Assembly: GCA_028819215.1 (NCBI GenBank) | Contig: JAPPMG010000002.1 | Span: 62,001 to 126,000, forward strand | Direction: 5' to 3' | Length of the DNA: 64,000 bases | Origin: Bryobacterales bacterium | Lineage (GTDB): Bacteria > Acidobacteriota > Terriglobia > Bryobacterales > UBA6623 | Part shown: in pieces, positions 33,579 to 42,898 of the stretch | Layout of the letters: each line of letters begins with the position of its first letter | How positions within the stretch are numbered: position 1 is the first letter of the stretch | Translations under genes and position numbers: made by a program | Notes under the pieces: generated by a model | Told to the model about the DNA's origin: nothing | Seen by the model: only the letters and a program-made list of their open reading frames with translations | Databases searched by the model: none

Positions 33579-35213
33579 TTATGTTACAGCACGTTGCCGC
33601 TGCACGAATGCTGCGGCTTCGCGATAGCGCGAATACAGTGGCTCGTAGAGCTTGGAATGGTGCCGGTCGGGAGCGATCAGAGTGCCGCCGCGACCGTTGA
33701 CGTCCTTGCGCACGCCGCCGATCGTGCGCACTGCCGAGCGCACCGAACTGAAGCCGCCCGCGCGCTTGCCGGCAGCCACCGCGCCCAAGATCGCGGCGCC
33801 CAGCGCCGGCCCTTGCTGGGACGGATGGATCAGGATGTTCTCGCCGAGCACATCGGCCGCGACCTGCACGAATAGGGGGTTGCGATGGGGCAAGCCTCCG
33901 GTGGCGATGAACTTCTTCACCGGCACGCCGCGCTCCCTGAGCAGGTCCACGATCCACCGCAGGCCGAGTGCGCTGGACTCGAGCAGTGCCCGATACAAAT
34001 GATGCGGCTCATGTCGCAAGGTTAGACCGAGGAACCCCCCGCGAAGGTTTCCATCCATTAGGGGAGTCCGGCAGCCATTGAACCAGTCAACGCACAACAC
34101 TCCGTCCGCGCCGGGCGGGACTGTGCGGGCTCTCCGCCCCAATTGCGCGAACGTCTTTTGGCCGGTCAGCCGCCGCAACCAGTCGAAAGCGTCGCCAACC
34201 GCTGCCTGGCCCGCTTCGTAGCCGTACATCCCGGGCAAGATGCCGTCCTTGACCACACCCGCCACTCCGGGCACGCGGTGATACTCCACCGCGTTGAGCA
34301 TATGGCACGAACTGGTCCCGCAGACCATGACCAAGGTGCCGGGATCGGCCGCGCCCACGCCGGGCACGCCGGCATGCGCGTCAATGATTGCCGTGCTGAC
34401 TGGAATTCCTTCCGGGAATCCCAGTTTCTTTGCCATCGCCTGCGATAGCCTTCCAGCCACTTGGCCCGGGGCCTTCATCCGGCCCGGCATCTTTCTGCGC
34501 ACGACATCGACAAGTTCTGGGTGGACCGCCCGCAGGAACGGCTTGGAAGGGAATCCGTCCCGCGCTGTCCACATGCCCTTGTACCCTGCCTGGCATGTCG
34601 AGCGCGCCATCTCGTCCGCCGGGCACCCGATCAACTGCCACACGACCCAGTCGCCCGCCTCGACCCAGACCTCGGCGGCCCGGTAGACTTCGGGCGCATC
34701 GTCCAAGGTTTCGAGCATCTTGGGGAAGAACCATTCGAGGCCGATCGTCCCGCCGCACTGCTCCAAGAACTGCTCCTTGCGCTGGCTCGCGATCTGGTCG
34801 ATCCGGTCAGTCTGTGTCTTCGCGGCGTGGTGTTTCCAGAGCTTCGGCCAGGCCAGCGGATTTGCCTTGTGCTCGGGCAGCAGGCAGAGCGGCGTGCCGT
34901 CCGCTAACGTTGGCAGCATCGTGCAACTGGTGAAGTCGACACCGATCCCGATGATGCGGCCCGATGCATTGCCTACGCGCCGCCAAGCGCTGCGCGTCGC
35001 CTTGGCGGCCGATTCGAGCCAGTCGCCCGGGTGCTGCAGCGCATAGTCGGGCGGGAGCGAGACGTTTGTTCCGGGCAGCTTGGCCGTGATCTGGCCATGT
35101 TTGTACTTAGAAGACGACCAACCGTGTTCATGCCCGTCCAAGTCTACGAACAGCGCCCGCACGGACTCGGTGCCGAAGTCCAGTCCCAGTACTAAAGCGT
35201 GCTTGTCTGGCAA
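33579..35213 (-). CDS. araB: Ribulokinase (FGGY family)
   Basis: A 544-residue sugar kinase that phosphorylates ribulose to ribulose-5-phosphate. Motifs: LGLDFGTESVRALFVD (first phosphate loop), GIGVDFTSCTMLP, WVEAGDWVVWQL, IDAHAGVPGVGAADPGTLV and the C-terminal ATP-binding domain GGLPHRNPLFVQVAADVL. The Cys in FTSC and the 540-residue length are typical of AraB rather than xylulokinase. The start is TTG at 35213 just behind GAGGAA. Neither arabinose isomerase nor epimerase is in the window, so it stands alone. It would serve pentose use from glycans. Confidence 0.92.
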   Translation of the reverse strand: MPDKHALVLGLDFGTESVRALFVDLDGHEHGWSSSKYKHGQITAKLPGTNVSLPPDYALQHPGDWLESAAKATRSAWRRVGNASGRIIGIGVDFTSCTMLPTLADGTPLCLLPEHKANPLAWPKLWKHHAAKTQTDRIDQIASQRKEQFLEQCGGTIGLEWFFPKMLETLDDAPEVYRAAEVWVEAGDWVVWQLIGCPADEMARSTCQAGYKGMWTARDGFPSKPFLRAVHPELVDVVRRKMPGRMKAPGQVAGRLSQAMAKKLGFPEGIPVSTAIIDAHAGVPGVGAADPGTLVMVCGTSSCHMLNAVEYHRVPGVAGVVKDGILPGMYGYEAGQAAVGDAFDWLRRLTGQKTFAQLGRRARTVPPGADGVLCVDWFNGCRTPLMDGNLRGGFLGLTLRHEPHHLYRALLESSALGLRWIVDLLRERGVPVKKFIATGGLPHRNPLFVQVAADVLGENILIHPSQQGPALGAAILGAVAAGKRAGGFSSVRSAVRTIGGVRKDVNGRGGTLIAPDRHHSKLYEPLYSRYREAAAFVQRQRAVT

Positions 35214-35434
35214 TTTCCTCTATCTCCAGAAAATAGTGCAAGCCCCCATCGTAACGTGATTTCAAGTTTTTTTCACTGTTTGCCGGACTGCCGAACGCAG
35301 CTGAAGACGCCCGGGGGCGGTTGAGCAAGATCCGCTCGCCCAAGTCTGCGGAACGCCTTCGCCCCCGCCCTCAGGGGCCGCGAACGGACTCATGCATCGG
35401 CACGGCAGCGACTGGGATCAAACGGAGCCCCGGC

Positions 35435-35440
35435 TATACT
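35435..35440 (+). promoter_or_regulatory. -10 hexamer TATACT, 7 nt before the TPR gene GTG
   Basis: TATACT ends 7 nt before the GTG at 35448 and there is no Shine-Dalgarno sequence, predicting a leader of about 1 nt. Confidence 0.45.
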
Positions 35441-35447
35441 GACAGCG

Positions 35448-35927
35448 GTGAGGCCGCTCGGGATCACGTCGCTGCTTGTGCCGCTAGCGCTTGGCCTAGC
35501 CAGCGGCGAGCCCGGCGAAGAGCCCAAGTTCGCGGAGCGCCCGCCGGAGCATTCGGAACTGGTCGACGAGGACGAAGACTTTGTCCGACCAAAGCAGACC
35601 TATGCGTTCAACCCCGTCCAAGCCACCAAGGAACTCAAGGTCGGCAATTACTACTTCAAGAAAGGCAGCTACGCAGCAGCTGCCACGCGCTACCTGGAAG
35701 CCACCCGCTGGGACGAAAACTTCGCTGATGCGTTCTGGCGCCTTGGGATGAGCCACGAGCGGCTACAGAATCCACGCGAAGCGATCGACGCCTACACGCG
35801 CTACCTAGCGCTCGATCCGGCCGGCAAGAAGGCCCGCGAGGCACGGCGCCGAATTCACAGCATGGAGCAGTCGCTTGGCACCCTCCCGCTAGCAGCGGGC
35901 GCCGATCAGCCCAGCGACCCCAAGTAG
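35448..35927 (+). CDS. Exported tetratricopeptide-repeat protein
   Basis: A 159-residue protein with a hydrophobic leader (GITSLLVPLALGLASG), an acidic linker with EDED, then about two and a half TPRs (AAATRYLEATRWDENFADAFW and LGMSHERLQNPREAIDAYTRYLALDP). It is short for BamD and has no lipobox, so an accessory periplasmic scaffold is more likely. It begins at GTG with no ribosome binding site. It lies 33 nt before the large permease gene and may act with it. Confidence 0.7.
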   Translation: MRPLGITSLLVPLALGLASGEPGEEPKFAERPPEHSELVDEDEDFVRPKQTYAFNPVQATKELKVGNYYFKKGSYAAAATRYLEATRWDENFADAFWRLGMSHERLQNPREAIDAYTRYLALDPAGKKAREARRRIHSMEQSLGTLPLAAGADQPSDPK

Positions 35928-35960
35928 CGATTGCCGGACACTTAGTTGTTGAGCAACCGC

Positions 35961-38900
35961 ATGACTCGCCGTCGCCTGCTGGCTAGGAGCCTGCTGCACT
36001 TCCGCGCACTGCATGTCGCTGTAGCGCTGGGCGTGGGCGTTGGCACCGCCGTTCTGGCCGGGGCGCTGATCGTTGGCTCATCGGTTCGGGAAAGCCTGCG
36101 AGGCCTGACCTTGGATCGCTTGGGCGAGATCGATTTCGCGGCCGTGGGCGAGCGGTACTTTCACGAGACTGCGACGGAGGCGTTCGCGGACACTGGGCGA
36201 GCGGCGTCGGCCGTGCTCGTCCGCGGCAGCGCCGAGCATGCCGAGTCTAGCGCCCGGGCGTCGAAGGTTCGGATTCACGGCGTCGACGCAGAGTTCTGGG
36301 CCTTCTACGAAATGGAAGCGCCGGAAATCGGCAACCGCGAGATCGTGCTCAACCGCAGGCTCGCGGCAGAACTGGGCGCTGAAGAGGGTGACGACCTGCT
36401 TCTCCGTTTCCAGACAGATGCCCTGATACCGGCGGAATCCGTCATGGGACGGAAGGCCGACAACGTGCGCCTGCTGCGGCTGAAGGTTGTGTCGATCCTG
36501 GACAACAGCGGCCCCGGCCGCTTCGGCCTGTCCCCGCAGCAGCAATTGCCCTACAACGCATTCGTCAGCAAGCCCGTGCTTCAGCGCGCCTTGGAGCAGC
36601 CTGGAAGGGCCAATGCGCTGTTCGTGGCAGGCGGCACGCTGGAAGGGGCGCGAGCAGTTTGGCAGGAGAGCTTCGCGCCGCAAGACGCCCGACTTGTCAT
36701 TAGGACCCTGCCGGAAGGGCGCGGAGCACTTGTAGAGTCGGAGCGCGTGGTGCTCGGCGCGGAGGCCGCTACAGCAATCGCGGGAGCTGCACAAGCCGTC
36801 GGGTGGCCCTCGCGGCAAGTTCTCACGTATCTCGCCAACACCCTGGAAACGGGCGGTCGGAGCGTCCCGTATTCCACCGTGACGGCGCTGGAGTCCTACC
36901 CCGACACACTGCTCCTCACCAACGGCACCAAGGCTCCGGAGCTCGGCGACAGCGAAATCTTGCTGAACCAATGGGCGGCGGACGACTTGCAAGCCCGTCC
37001 GGGCGACACGATCGAGCTGACCTACTTTGTGGTGGGTCCGGGCAGCGAGCTGCAAACGGCTTCGCACGGCTTCAGCCTCGCTGGAGTGGTCCGCATGCAA
37101 GGGGCCGCGCTGGACCGCGACTACGCTCCGACTTACAAGGGCATGTCAGACAAGACGCGGATTTCTGACTGGGATCCGCCGTTCCCGATGGACTTGCGAC
37201 TGATCCGTCCGCGCGACGAGCAGTATTGGGACCGCTACCGGGCGGCTCCCAAGGCCTTCGTGAGCCTGGGGACCGCCAAGCGGTTGTGGACCAGCCGCTT
37301 CGGACAGCTGACCTCCTTTCGCCTCGATGCTGGAGCTGAAGCTGGTCCCGGCGAGAATCTCGCGGGCTTCCGTACAGAACTGCGCCGACGCCTCCACCCG
37401 GCCGATTTCGGCCTTCCCTTGCAACCGGTCAAGCAAGTCGGGCTGGATGCGTCGGCGGGCGCTACCGACTTTTCGGGGCTGTTCATCGGCTTCAGCATGT
37501 TCCTCATCGCGGCAGCCGCAATCCTGGTCTTCCTGCTGTTCCGGCTCGGCGTCGAACTGCGCACCAGGGAAATCGGCACGCTGCTGGCCACTGGCCACAC
37601 CCTGGGCTTTGTGCGCGTGTTGCTCTTGTGCGAGGGCGCGGCCCTGGCCGCAGCCGGCTGCCTGATCGGGATCCCCGGCGCGGTTGCCTATGCCAGCCTG
37701 ATGCTCTACGGCCTGAGCACGTGGTGGAGCGGCGCCGTCGGCGGCTCATTCTTGGAGCTGCACGTTGGTGCCGCAGATCCGCTGATCGGCGCAGTCTCGG
37801 CATTCGCTCTGATGCTGGGCTCGATCGGACTCTCCCTGCGGCGCCTGGCGGACCTCAGCCCCCATGCCCTACTCGCGGGCCAGACTGAAGCCGCGATCAG
37901 CTATGCGGCGGCCGAGCGCAAGTCACGCCATCTGCGACTCGCGGCCGCGGTAATGGCAGTCGCCGCGCTCGGATTGCTGGGAATTTCGCTGGGAGCCGAT
38001 TCAGCGTCGCGCCTAGCAGCGTTCTTTGGCGCGGGCAGCCTGGCCTTGGCGGCGGCGCTCGTGCTGCTGCGGGCGGTGCTGCTGCGGCCCCAGCGCGGCG
38101 CATTGAACGTCTCCTCGCTTGCAGCGCTGGGATTTCGCAACGGCAGTCGCAACCCGACTCGCAGCGTACTGTCGGCCACCTTGGTGGCGTGTGCCTCCTT
38201 CATGATCGTGACGGTCGCGATGAATCGCCACGACGTGAGCGCACAGGAACCGGACCTCCACTCCGGTGACGGCGGTTTCCGCTTCCTGGCTGAAGCGGAC
38301 GTGCCGCTGTTCAAGACACGGGTGGACGAGGTTGCTGCGGCCAGCGCGAGCTCGATGCGACTCGTGCCCTTGCGGGTGCGGGCCGGCGAAGACGCCAGCT
38401 GCTTGAACCTCTACCAGCCCTCGCAGCCCACCCTAGCCGGTGCACCGGCAGCGCTGGTCGATCGCGGCGGTTTCGCCTTCCAAGCCAGCTTGGCCGAGAC
38501 CGAGGCGGAGCGCGAGAACCCCTGGCTGCTGCTCGAGAATGACTTCGACGGGGCCATCCCGGTCTTCGGGGACGCCAATTCGGTTACTTGGATCCTGCAC
38601 CTAGCCCTAGGCGACGAACTGCTGATCTCGGACAGTTCGGGCCAAGACCGCCGCCTGGTGCTGGCCGGCTTGCTCTCGCGCAGTATTTTCCAGTCGGAGT
38701 TGTTGGTCGCCGAAGATCGCTTTCTCGACCTGTACTCCGACCACAGCGGCTACCAGGCCCTGCTCGTCGAGACTGACGAGGACAGTGCGGGCGGCGTCTT
38801 GGAGGAAGCCTTCGCCGACGAAGGCCTCGATGCGGTCAGGTCGGCCGACAGGCTGGCCGGGTTCTTGGTAGTTGAAAACACCTACCTGAGCACCTTCCAG

Positions 38901-39260
38901 AGCATCGGAGGCCTCGGCTTGCTGCTGGGCACACTGGGCCTGGCTGTCGTCATGGTCCGCAGCGTGCTCGAACGGCGTGGGGAACTAGCGCTGCTGGGCG
39001 CGCTTGGATTCTCCCAGGCAGCCGTGGCACGGCTGATCTTCTTGGAGAACTCCTTCCTATTGGTATTCGGTGTCGGCACGGGTACGATTGCCGCGCTGCT
39101 CGCCATCGCACCGCACCTTGCCAGCGGCGCGGCCGACCCGCCCTGGCTGCCCTTGATGCTCACTTTGGGAGCGATCGTCGGCTTGGGCCTGTCTGCAGGC
39201 GCGGTCGCCGCAAACATGGCGTTGCGCGCCCCGTTGCTGTCCAGCTTGCGGCGAGACTGA
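35961..39260 (+). CDS. Large FtsX-like ABC transporter permease
   Basis: A 1099-residue permease from ATG 35961 (a TTG five codons upstream is the alternative). An N-terminal helix (residues 15-38) is followed by a long MacB-type periplasmic domain, then three helices around residues 505-620 with LFRLGVELRTREIGTLLATG (coupling-type loop). Two more helices near 665-705, a second periplasmic domain, and three C-terminal helices with ERRGELALLGALGF complete it. It is a duplicated MacB/FtsX arrangement, as in LolCE-like or AcABC-type exporters. The ATPase is not adjacent; the LolD-like gene at 25 kb is a candidate. Substrate unknown, lipoprotein or outer-membrane trafficking inferred. Confidence 0.85.
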   Translation: MTRRRLLARSLLHFRALHVAVALGVGVGTAVLAGALIVGSSVRESLRGLTLDRLGEIDFAAVGERYFHETATEAFADTGRAASAVLVRGSAEHAESSARASKVRIHGVDAEFWAFYEMEAPEIGNREIVLNRRLAAELGAEEGDDLLLRFQTDALIPAESVMGRKADNVRLLRLKVVSILDNSGPGRFGLSPQQQLPYNAFVSKPVLQRALEQPGRANALFVAGGTLEGARAVWQESFAPQDARLVIRTLPEGRGALVESERVVLGAEAATAIAGAAQAVGWPSRQVLTYLANTLETGGRSVPYSTVTALESYPDTLLLTNGTKAPELGDSEILLNQWAADDLQARPGDTIELTYFVVGPGSELQTASHGFSLAGVVRMQGAALDRDYAPTYKGMSDKTRISDWDPPFPMDLRLIRPRDEQYWDRYRAAPKAFVSLGTAKRLWTSRFGQLTSFRLDAGAEAGPGENLAGFRTELRRRLHPADFGLPLQPVKQVGLDASAGATDFSGLFIGFSMFLIAAAAILVFLLFRLGVELRTREIGTLLATGHTLGFVRVLLLCEGAALAAAGCLIGIPGAVAYASLMLYGLSTWWSGAVGGSFLELHVGAADPLIGAVSAFALMLGSIGLSLRRLADLSPHALLAGQTEAAISYAAAERKSRHLRLAAAVMAVAALGLLGISLGADSASRLAAFFGAGSLALAAALVLLRAVLLRPQRGALNVSSLAALGFRNGSRNPTRSVLSATLVACASFMIVTVAMNRHDVSAQEPDLHSGDGGFRFLAEADVPLFKTRVDEVAAASASSMRLVPLRVRAGEDASCLNLYQPSQPTLAGAPAALVDRGGFAFQASLAETEAERENPWLLLENDFDGAIPVFGDANSVTWILHLALGDELLISDSSGQDRRLVLAGLLSRSIFQSELLVAEDRFLDLYSDHSGYQALLVETDEDSAGGVLEEAFADEGLDAVRSADRLAGFLVVENTYLSTFQSIGGLGLLLGTLGLAVVMVRSVLERRGELALLGALGFSQAAVARLIFLENSFLLVFGVGTGTIAALLAIAPHLASGAADPPWLPLMLTLGAIVGLGLSAGAVAANMALRAPLLSSLRRD

Positions 39261-39288
39261 AGGCTGGGTCCGGCGGCCCTGCCGGGAA

Positions 39289-40761
39289 CTAGAGTTCCCT
39301 GGCGTGCTCGACGGCCTTGAGCAACGCTCGCGCCTTATTCATGGTTTCGTCCCACTCGCGTTCTGGCACCGAGTCCGCGACGATACCGGCACCCACCTGC
39401 AGGTACGCCTTCTCGCCGCGCACCATCATGGTGCGGATGGCGATGGCCGAGGTGAGAGTCCCGGAGAAATCTAGATACATCACGCTGCCCGAATAGACTC
39501 CGCGCTTGGTCGGCTCGAGTTCCGCGATGATCTCCATCGCCCGCACCTTGGGCGCGCCCGATACCGTTCCGGCGGGAAAGCAGGCTTTAAGCGTCTCGAA
39601 GGCATCCTTGTCCTCGCGCAGGGTGCCGAGCACGCTCGAAACGATGTGCATCACGTGCGAGTAGTACTCGACGATTTCGAATTCCGGCACCCGCACTGAG
39701 CCGTATTCGGCCACGCGGCCAACATCGTTGCGGCCTAGATCGACCAGCATTACATGCTCGGCGAGCTCCTTTTCGTCGGCCAGCAAGTCGGCCGCCAGCG
39801 CCTGATCCTCCTCCTCAGTCGCGCCCCGAGGCCGGGTTCCGGCGATCGGGCGGTACTCGATGCGCCTGCCGTCGACCTTCACCAGCAGCTCAGGAGAGCT
39901 GCCTACCACTGCGGAGTCTCCGAGCTGGAGGTAGAACAGGAATGGCGACGGGTTGATGGTGCGCAACGAGCGGTAGATCTGGAACGGGTGGACTCCCGGC
40001 AGCATTTCCAGCCGCTGCGAGAGCACTACTTGAAGAATGTCGCCGGCGAGAATGTACTCGCGCGCCTTCTCCACCGCAGCACAAAAGGCCTGCTTGCCGA
40101 TGTTCGAGCGGAGTTGCAGATCGGCCGTCGGCCGGGTTCCGTTCGGCAGCGGGACGCGCTTGGCCAGACGAGCCTCAAGGGCGTCGATTTCCGCGCAAGC
40201 TTGGCGGTACGCCTGCTCCAAGTCGGCACCATCGTCGATGCGGGCGTTGGCGACGAGATAGACCTGGTGCTTGACGTGGTCAAAGACCACCACCGATGTG
40301 AAGAACATGAACACCGCATCGGGTGCTTTCACGTCGTCCTCGCGGAACGCAGGCACGCGGGGCTCGATCTGCCTGACCAAGTCAAAGCCGGCATAGCCGA
40401 CCGCTCCCGCGCTGAACGGAGGCAGGCCGTCGGTCCCGGCAGGCGTGAATCTTCGGGCATGCTCCTTCAAGACTGCGAAGACATCGGATTGACGGCGGGT
40501 CACACCACCGCCTTCGCGAATCTCGACCTCGTCGCCGTACGCCGTTATGACCGAGAACGGATCTGTGCCCATGTAGGTGAATCGCCCGATCCGCTCGCCG
40601 CCCTCGACACTCTCGAGCAAGAATGCGTGCTCCCGGCCCTCGGCTAGCTTCAGGTATGCCGATACGGGCGTCTCCAAATCGGCCGTGATCACTTTCCATA
40701 CAGGAACTAAGTTGCCCTGAGCCGCAAGTTCGCGGAACGATTGAAAATCTGGCTTGACCAT
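39289..40761 (-). CDS. trpE: Anthranilate synthase component I TrpE
   Basis: A 490-residue chorismate-binding enzyme converting chorismate and ammonia/glutamine to anthranilate, the first step of tryptophan synthesis. The LLES motif of the tryptophan feedback site appears in HAFLLESVEGGE. The active-site signature is RPIAGTRPRG: alanine at this position marks TrpE rather than PabB. DLGRNDVGRV and FPAGTVSGAPKVRAMEII are also intact. The glutaminase TrpG is not adjacent. The gene starts 19 nt after aroDE on the same strand, so the two are an operon around chorismate. Confidence 0.94.
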   Translation of the reverse strand: MVKPDFQSFRELAAQGNLVPVWKVITADLETPVSAYLKLAEGREHAFLLESVEGGERIGRFTYMGTDPFSVITAYGDEVEIREGGGVTRRQSDVFAVLKEHARRFTPAGTDGLPPFSAGAVGYAGFDLVRQIEPRVPAFREDDVKAPDAVFMFFTSVVVFDHVKHQVYLVANARIDDGADLEQAYRQACAEIDALEARLAKRVPLPNGTRPTADLQLRSNIGKQAFCAAVEKAREYILAGDILQVVLSQRLEMLPGVHPFQIYRSLRTINPSPFLFYLQLGDSAVVGSSPELLVKVDGRRIEYRPIAGTRPRGATEEEDQALAADLLADEKELAEHVMLVDLGRNDVGRVAEYGSVRVPEFEIVEYYSHVMHIVSSVLGTLREDKDAFETLKACFPAGTVSGAPKVRAMEIIAELEPTKRGVYSGSVMYLDFSGTLTSAIAIRTMMVRGEKAYLQVGAGIVADSVPEREWDETMNKARALLKAVEHAREL

Positions 40762-40780
40762 GTCCGGCGACCCCGCCCGC

Positions 40781-42310
40781 TTATCCCACTCTAGGTCCTA
40801 GGACAGCCGATCGCATGACATCGCGCGGGGCTTCCATCCCTGTCCAAATCCGAAACTGCTCGGCAGCCTGCTCGACAAACATCTCGATGCCACTGATCGC
40901 GACCTTCTTGTCTGCGCGGGCACGCTTGAGCAGGGCCGTCTCGACCGGGTTGTAGACAAGGTCGAAGACGACATCGGCTGGAACCCTGCCGGGGAACAGG
41001 TTTCCCTCGGCATCGGGCAGCATGCCGACGGAAGTCGCCTGGACCAGCGCGTCAAAGTACTCGCTTGCCAGGCGCTCGAACGCCACGGCGTCCGCACCGA
41101 GCTGGCCCGCTAGGCGGCGGACTCGCTCGGGATTGCGGCCGGTTACGGAGACCTTCGCTCCCTCCCGCCTGAGAGCGACGATGGCCGCCCTGGCGGCTCC
41201 GCCGTTTCCAACGACCAAGACCTGCGCCCCGTCGAGCTTGACCCGCTGGCTCAGCGGCTGGACGATACCCCGCGCGTCTGTGTTGGTGCCGCACAGGCGA
41301 GCTTGGTCCCAGTAGATCGTGTTGACAGCGCCAATCTCTAGAGCGGCCTCGTCGACCTGATCCAGATGGGGGAGGACGCTCTGCTTGTGGGGGATGGTCA
41401 CGCTGGCACCGCGTATCGGCAGCTTCCGGGCGGTGTGGAAGAAATCAGCGATATCGTCGGGCTCGACCAGCATCGGAACATATAGGCCGTCGTAGCCCAG
41501 CGCATGGAAGGAGCGGTTGTGGATGCGGGGCGACATCGAGTGCCCGACCGGCTTTGCGATCACGGCGAAGACCTGCGTCTCGGCCGAGGCGGACTGGACG
41601 CGGTACAGATCGCGGACAGCAGTAGCCGAGATCTGCCCGGGCGCCGTGGGCGCAGCAGCGGGTTCAGTGCATCCCCGGTCGCTGGCTGGGGCATCCGGTG
41701 CGGCGTAGGCGAACAGGCCACGGCGTGCCGGAGAAACCAAGCGGGCCACGGAACCCGTCTCTCCCATTCCGGTAACGACGACGTTATCGCGATCCTCGCA
41801 GAGGGCAAGCAGCCGCAGGTTGTCGCTAGGTCGCTGCACGTGCGTGGCCACCTTGAGGATGTCCGCTCCAGTCGCTGCCAAGCGACGGATCACCGGTGCC
41901 AGCTCGGGCGTCCGCGCGAAGTCGTGGAATGAAGCCAGCGTCGTACAGATCCCCCGAAAAGGAGCCAGCAGGTCGGGGCTGTCCGCGAAGGCCTCGATCT
42001 CGACGTCCACAATCCCAGCACCCGCGGCAACCGCTTCGAGGAGAATCGAGACCTGCTGATCGAGCGGACCGGCGAACTGCCCTCCGTGCGGCGCGCGACG
42101 ACAGGTCGCGACGATCATGGTCGCTGGGTGGCTGCGAGCGATCCTCTCTACAATTCCGGGGCCGGCGGTAGGATCGTCCAAATGGTCGATGCGAAGCTCC
42201 AAGAAAGTCTCGCCGCGGTCGCAACTGGCCACGGCTAGCTCTGCAGCCTGGTGGGCGTCAGCATGCCCGATGCATACGCAAATCTTGGGCAGTTGGAGCT
42301 GGACGGGCAT
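40781..42310 (-). CDS. aroDE: Fused 3-dehydroquinate dehydratase / shikimate dehydrogenase
   Basis: A 509-residue bifunctional shikimate-pathway enzyme. Residues 1-about 215 form a type I dehydroquinase (Glu/Arg in LELRIDHLDD, His in LASFHDF, Schiff-base Lys in ILKVATHV). After a Pro/Ala linker, residues 240-509 form AroE (KPVGHSMSPRIHN, TIPHKQSVLP with the catalytic lysine, NTDARGI with the aspartate, and NADP-binding VVGNGGAARAAIVAL). It turns dehydroquinate into shikimate in two steps. Such fusions are common in plants and several bacterial phyla. It opens the operon with trpE. Confidence 0.94.
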   Translation of the reverse strand: MPVQLQLPKICVCIGHADAHQAAELAVASCDRGETFLELRIDHLDDPTAGPGIVERIARSHPATMIVATCRRAPHGGQFAGPLDQQVSILLEAVAAGAGIVDVEIEAFADSPDLLAPFRGICTTLASFHDFARTPELAPVIRRLAATGADILKVATHVQRPSDNLRLLALCEDRDNVVVTGMGETGSVARLVSPARRGLFAYAAPDAPASDRGCTEPAAAPTAPGQISATAVRDLYRVQSASAETQVFAVIAKPVGHSMSPRIHNRSFHALGYDGLYVPMLVEPDDIADFFHTARKLPIRGASVTIPHKQSVLPHLDQVDEAALEIGAVNTIYWDQARLCGTNTDARGIVQPLSQRVKLDGAQVLVVGNGGAARAAIVALRREGAKVSVTGRNPERVRRLAGQLGADAVAFERLASEYFDALVQATSVGMLPDAEGNLFPGRVPADVVFDLVYNPVETALLKRARADKKVAISGIEMFVEQAAEQFRIWTGMEAPRDVMRSAVLGPRVG

Positions 42311-42370
42311 CGCGCAAGCGACGTTCTGAGTAGGCTATCACAGGCACCTCGGATCGCTTGCCGTGGCTCG

Positions 42371-42499
42371 GGAGGTGGCTTGCCTCGAAGGCAACGCTGG
42401 TTGCTCGAGGCGTGCGCGGAATCGCATCCAAGTGAATCAAGGGACGATCGGAATGCGTTGCAGGAAGGACGCTCAGCTGAGCCCCATCCACTAAGCTAA
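42371..42499 (+). pseudogene. DUF4160 gene remnant (C-terminal part)
   Basis: In frame, 42 codons to a TAA at 42497-42499 read GGGLPRRQRWLLEACAESHP followed by a short acidic tail ending PHPLS. That matches the C-terminal signature of DUF4160 (G-LPRR---L---WA--H--EL----G--P-PL). DUF4160 genes normally stand directly before DUF2442 genes, as this one does, with 4 nt between. The N-terminal half, with its HFH region, is missing, and aroDE begins on the opposite strand in its place. It is a truncated, non-functional relic. Confidence 0.5.
42492..42497 (+). promoter_or_regulatory. -10-like hexamer TAAGCT, 6 nt before the DUF2442 ATG
   Basis: TAAGCT ends exactly 6 nt before the ATG at 42504, and no Shine-Dalgarno sequence is present. 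It falls inside the end of the DUF4160 remnant. Confidence 0.3.
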
Positions 42500-42503
42500 C
42501 GTC

Positions 42504-42815
42504 ATGGATCACGAAATCCATCGGGTCAGCGGAGTGCGTATCGTCGGAGTCTACACACTTGAAGTGGAATTCGCCGATGGCACGCAGCAAGACATCGACT
42601 TCCAGCCCGTGATGGCAGGAGAGCTGTACGGCCCTCTACTTGATCGGTCCTTGTTCGGCAAAGTGCGGGTGGACCCCGAAGTTCACACGCTGGTGTGGCC
42701 CAACGGAGCTGACTTCGATCCGGCGACACTCCACGACTGGCCCATCTACAAAGAAGCCCTCTGTGAACGAGCGAGACAGTGGAACGCAGTCCCACCGGCA
42801 GAAGGCAGTTCCTGA
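42504..42815 (+). CDS. DUF2442 domain protein
   Basis: A 103-residue protein of the DUF2442 family. The pattern VRIVGVYTLEVEFADGTQQDIDF, then LYGPLLDRSLFGKVRVDP and VWPNGADFDPATLHDWP, is diagnostic. The family is usually paired with DUF4160 and suspected of belonging to toxin-antitoxin-like or small accessory modules. Its partner is only a remnant here. No signal or membrane segment. Role unknown. Confidence 0.85.
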   Translation: MDHEIHRVSGVRIVGVYTLEVEFADGTQQDIDFQPVMAGELYGPLLDRSLFGKVRVDPEVHTLVWPNGADFDPATLHDWPIYKEALCERARQWNAVPPAEGSS

Positions 42816-42898
42816 CAAGGGCCGCCGATTCAGAGTAGTAGCGGAGCCCACCTTAAATTGGCCGACCGGTTGCCTAAACAACCCGGCCCCCTTGCGCG

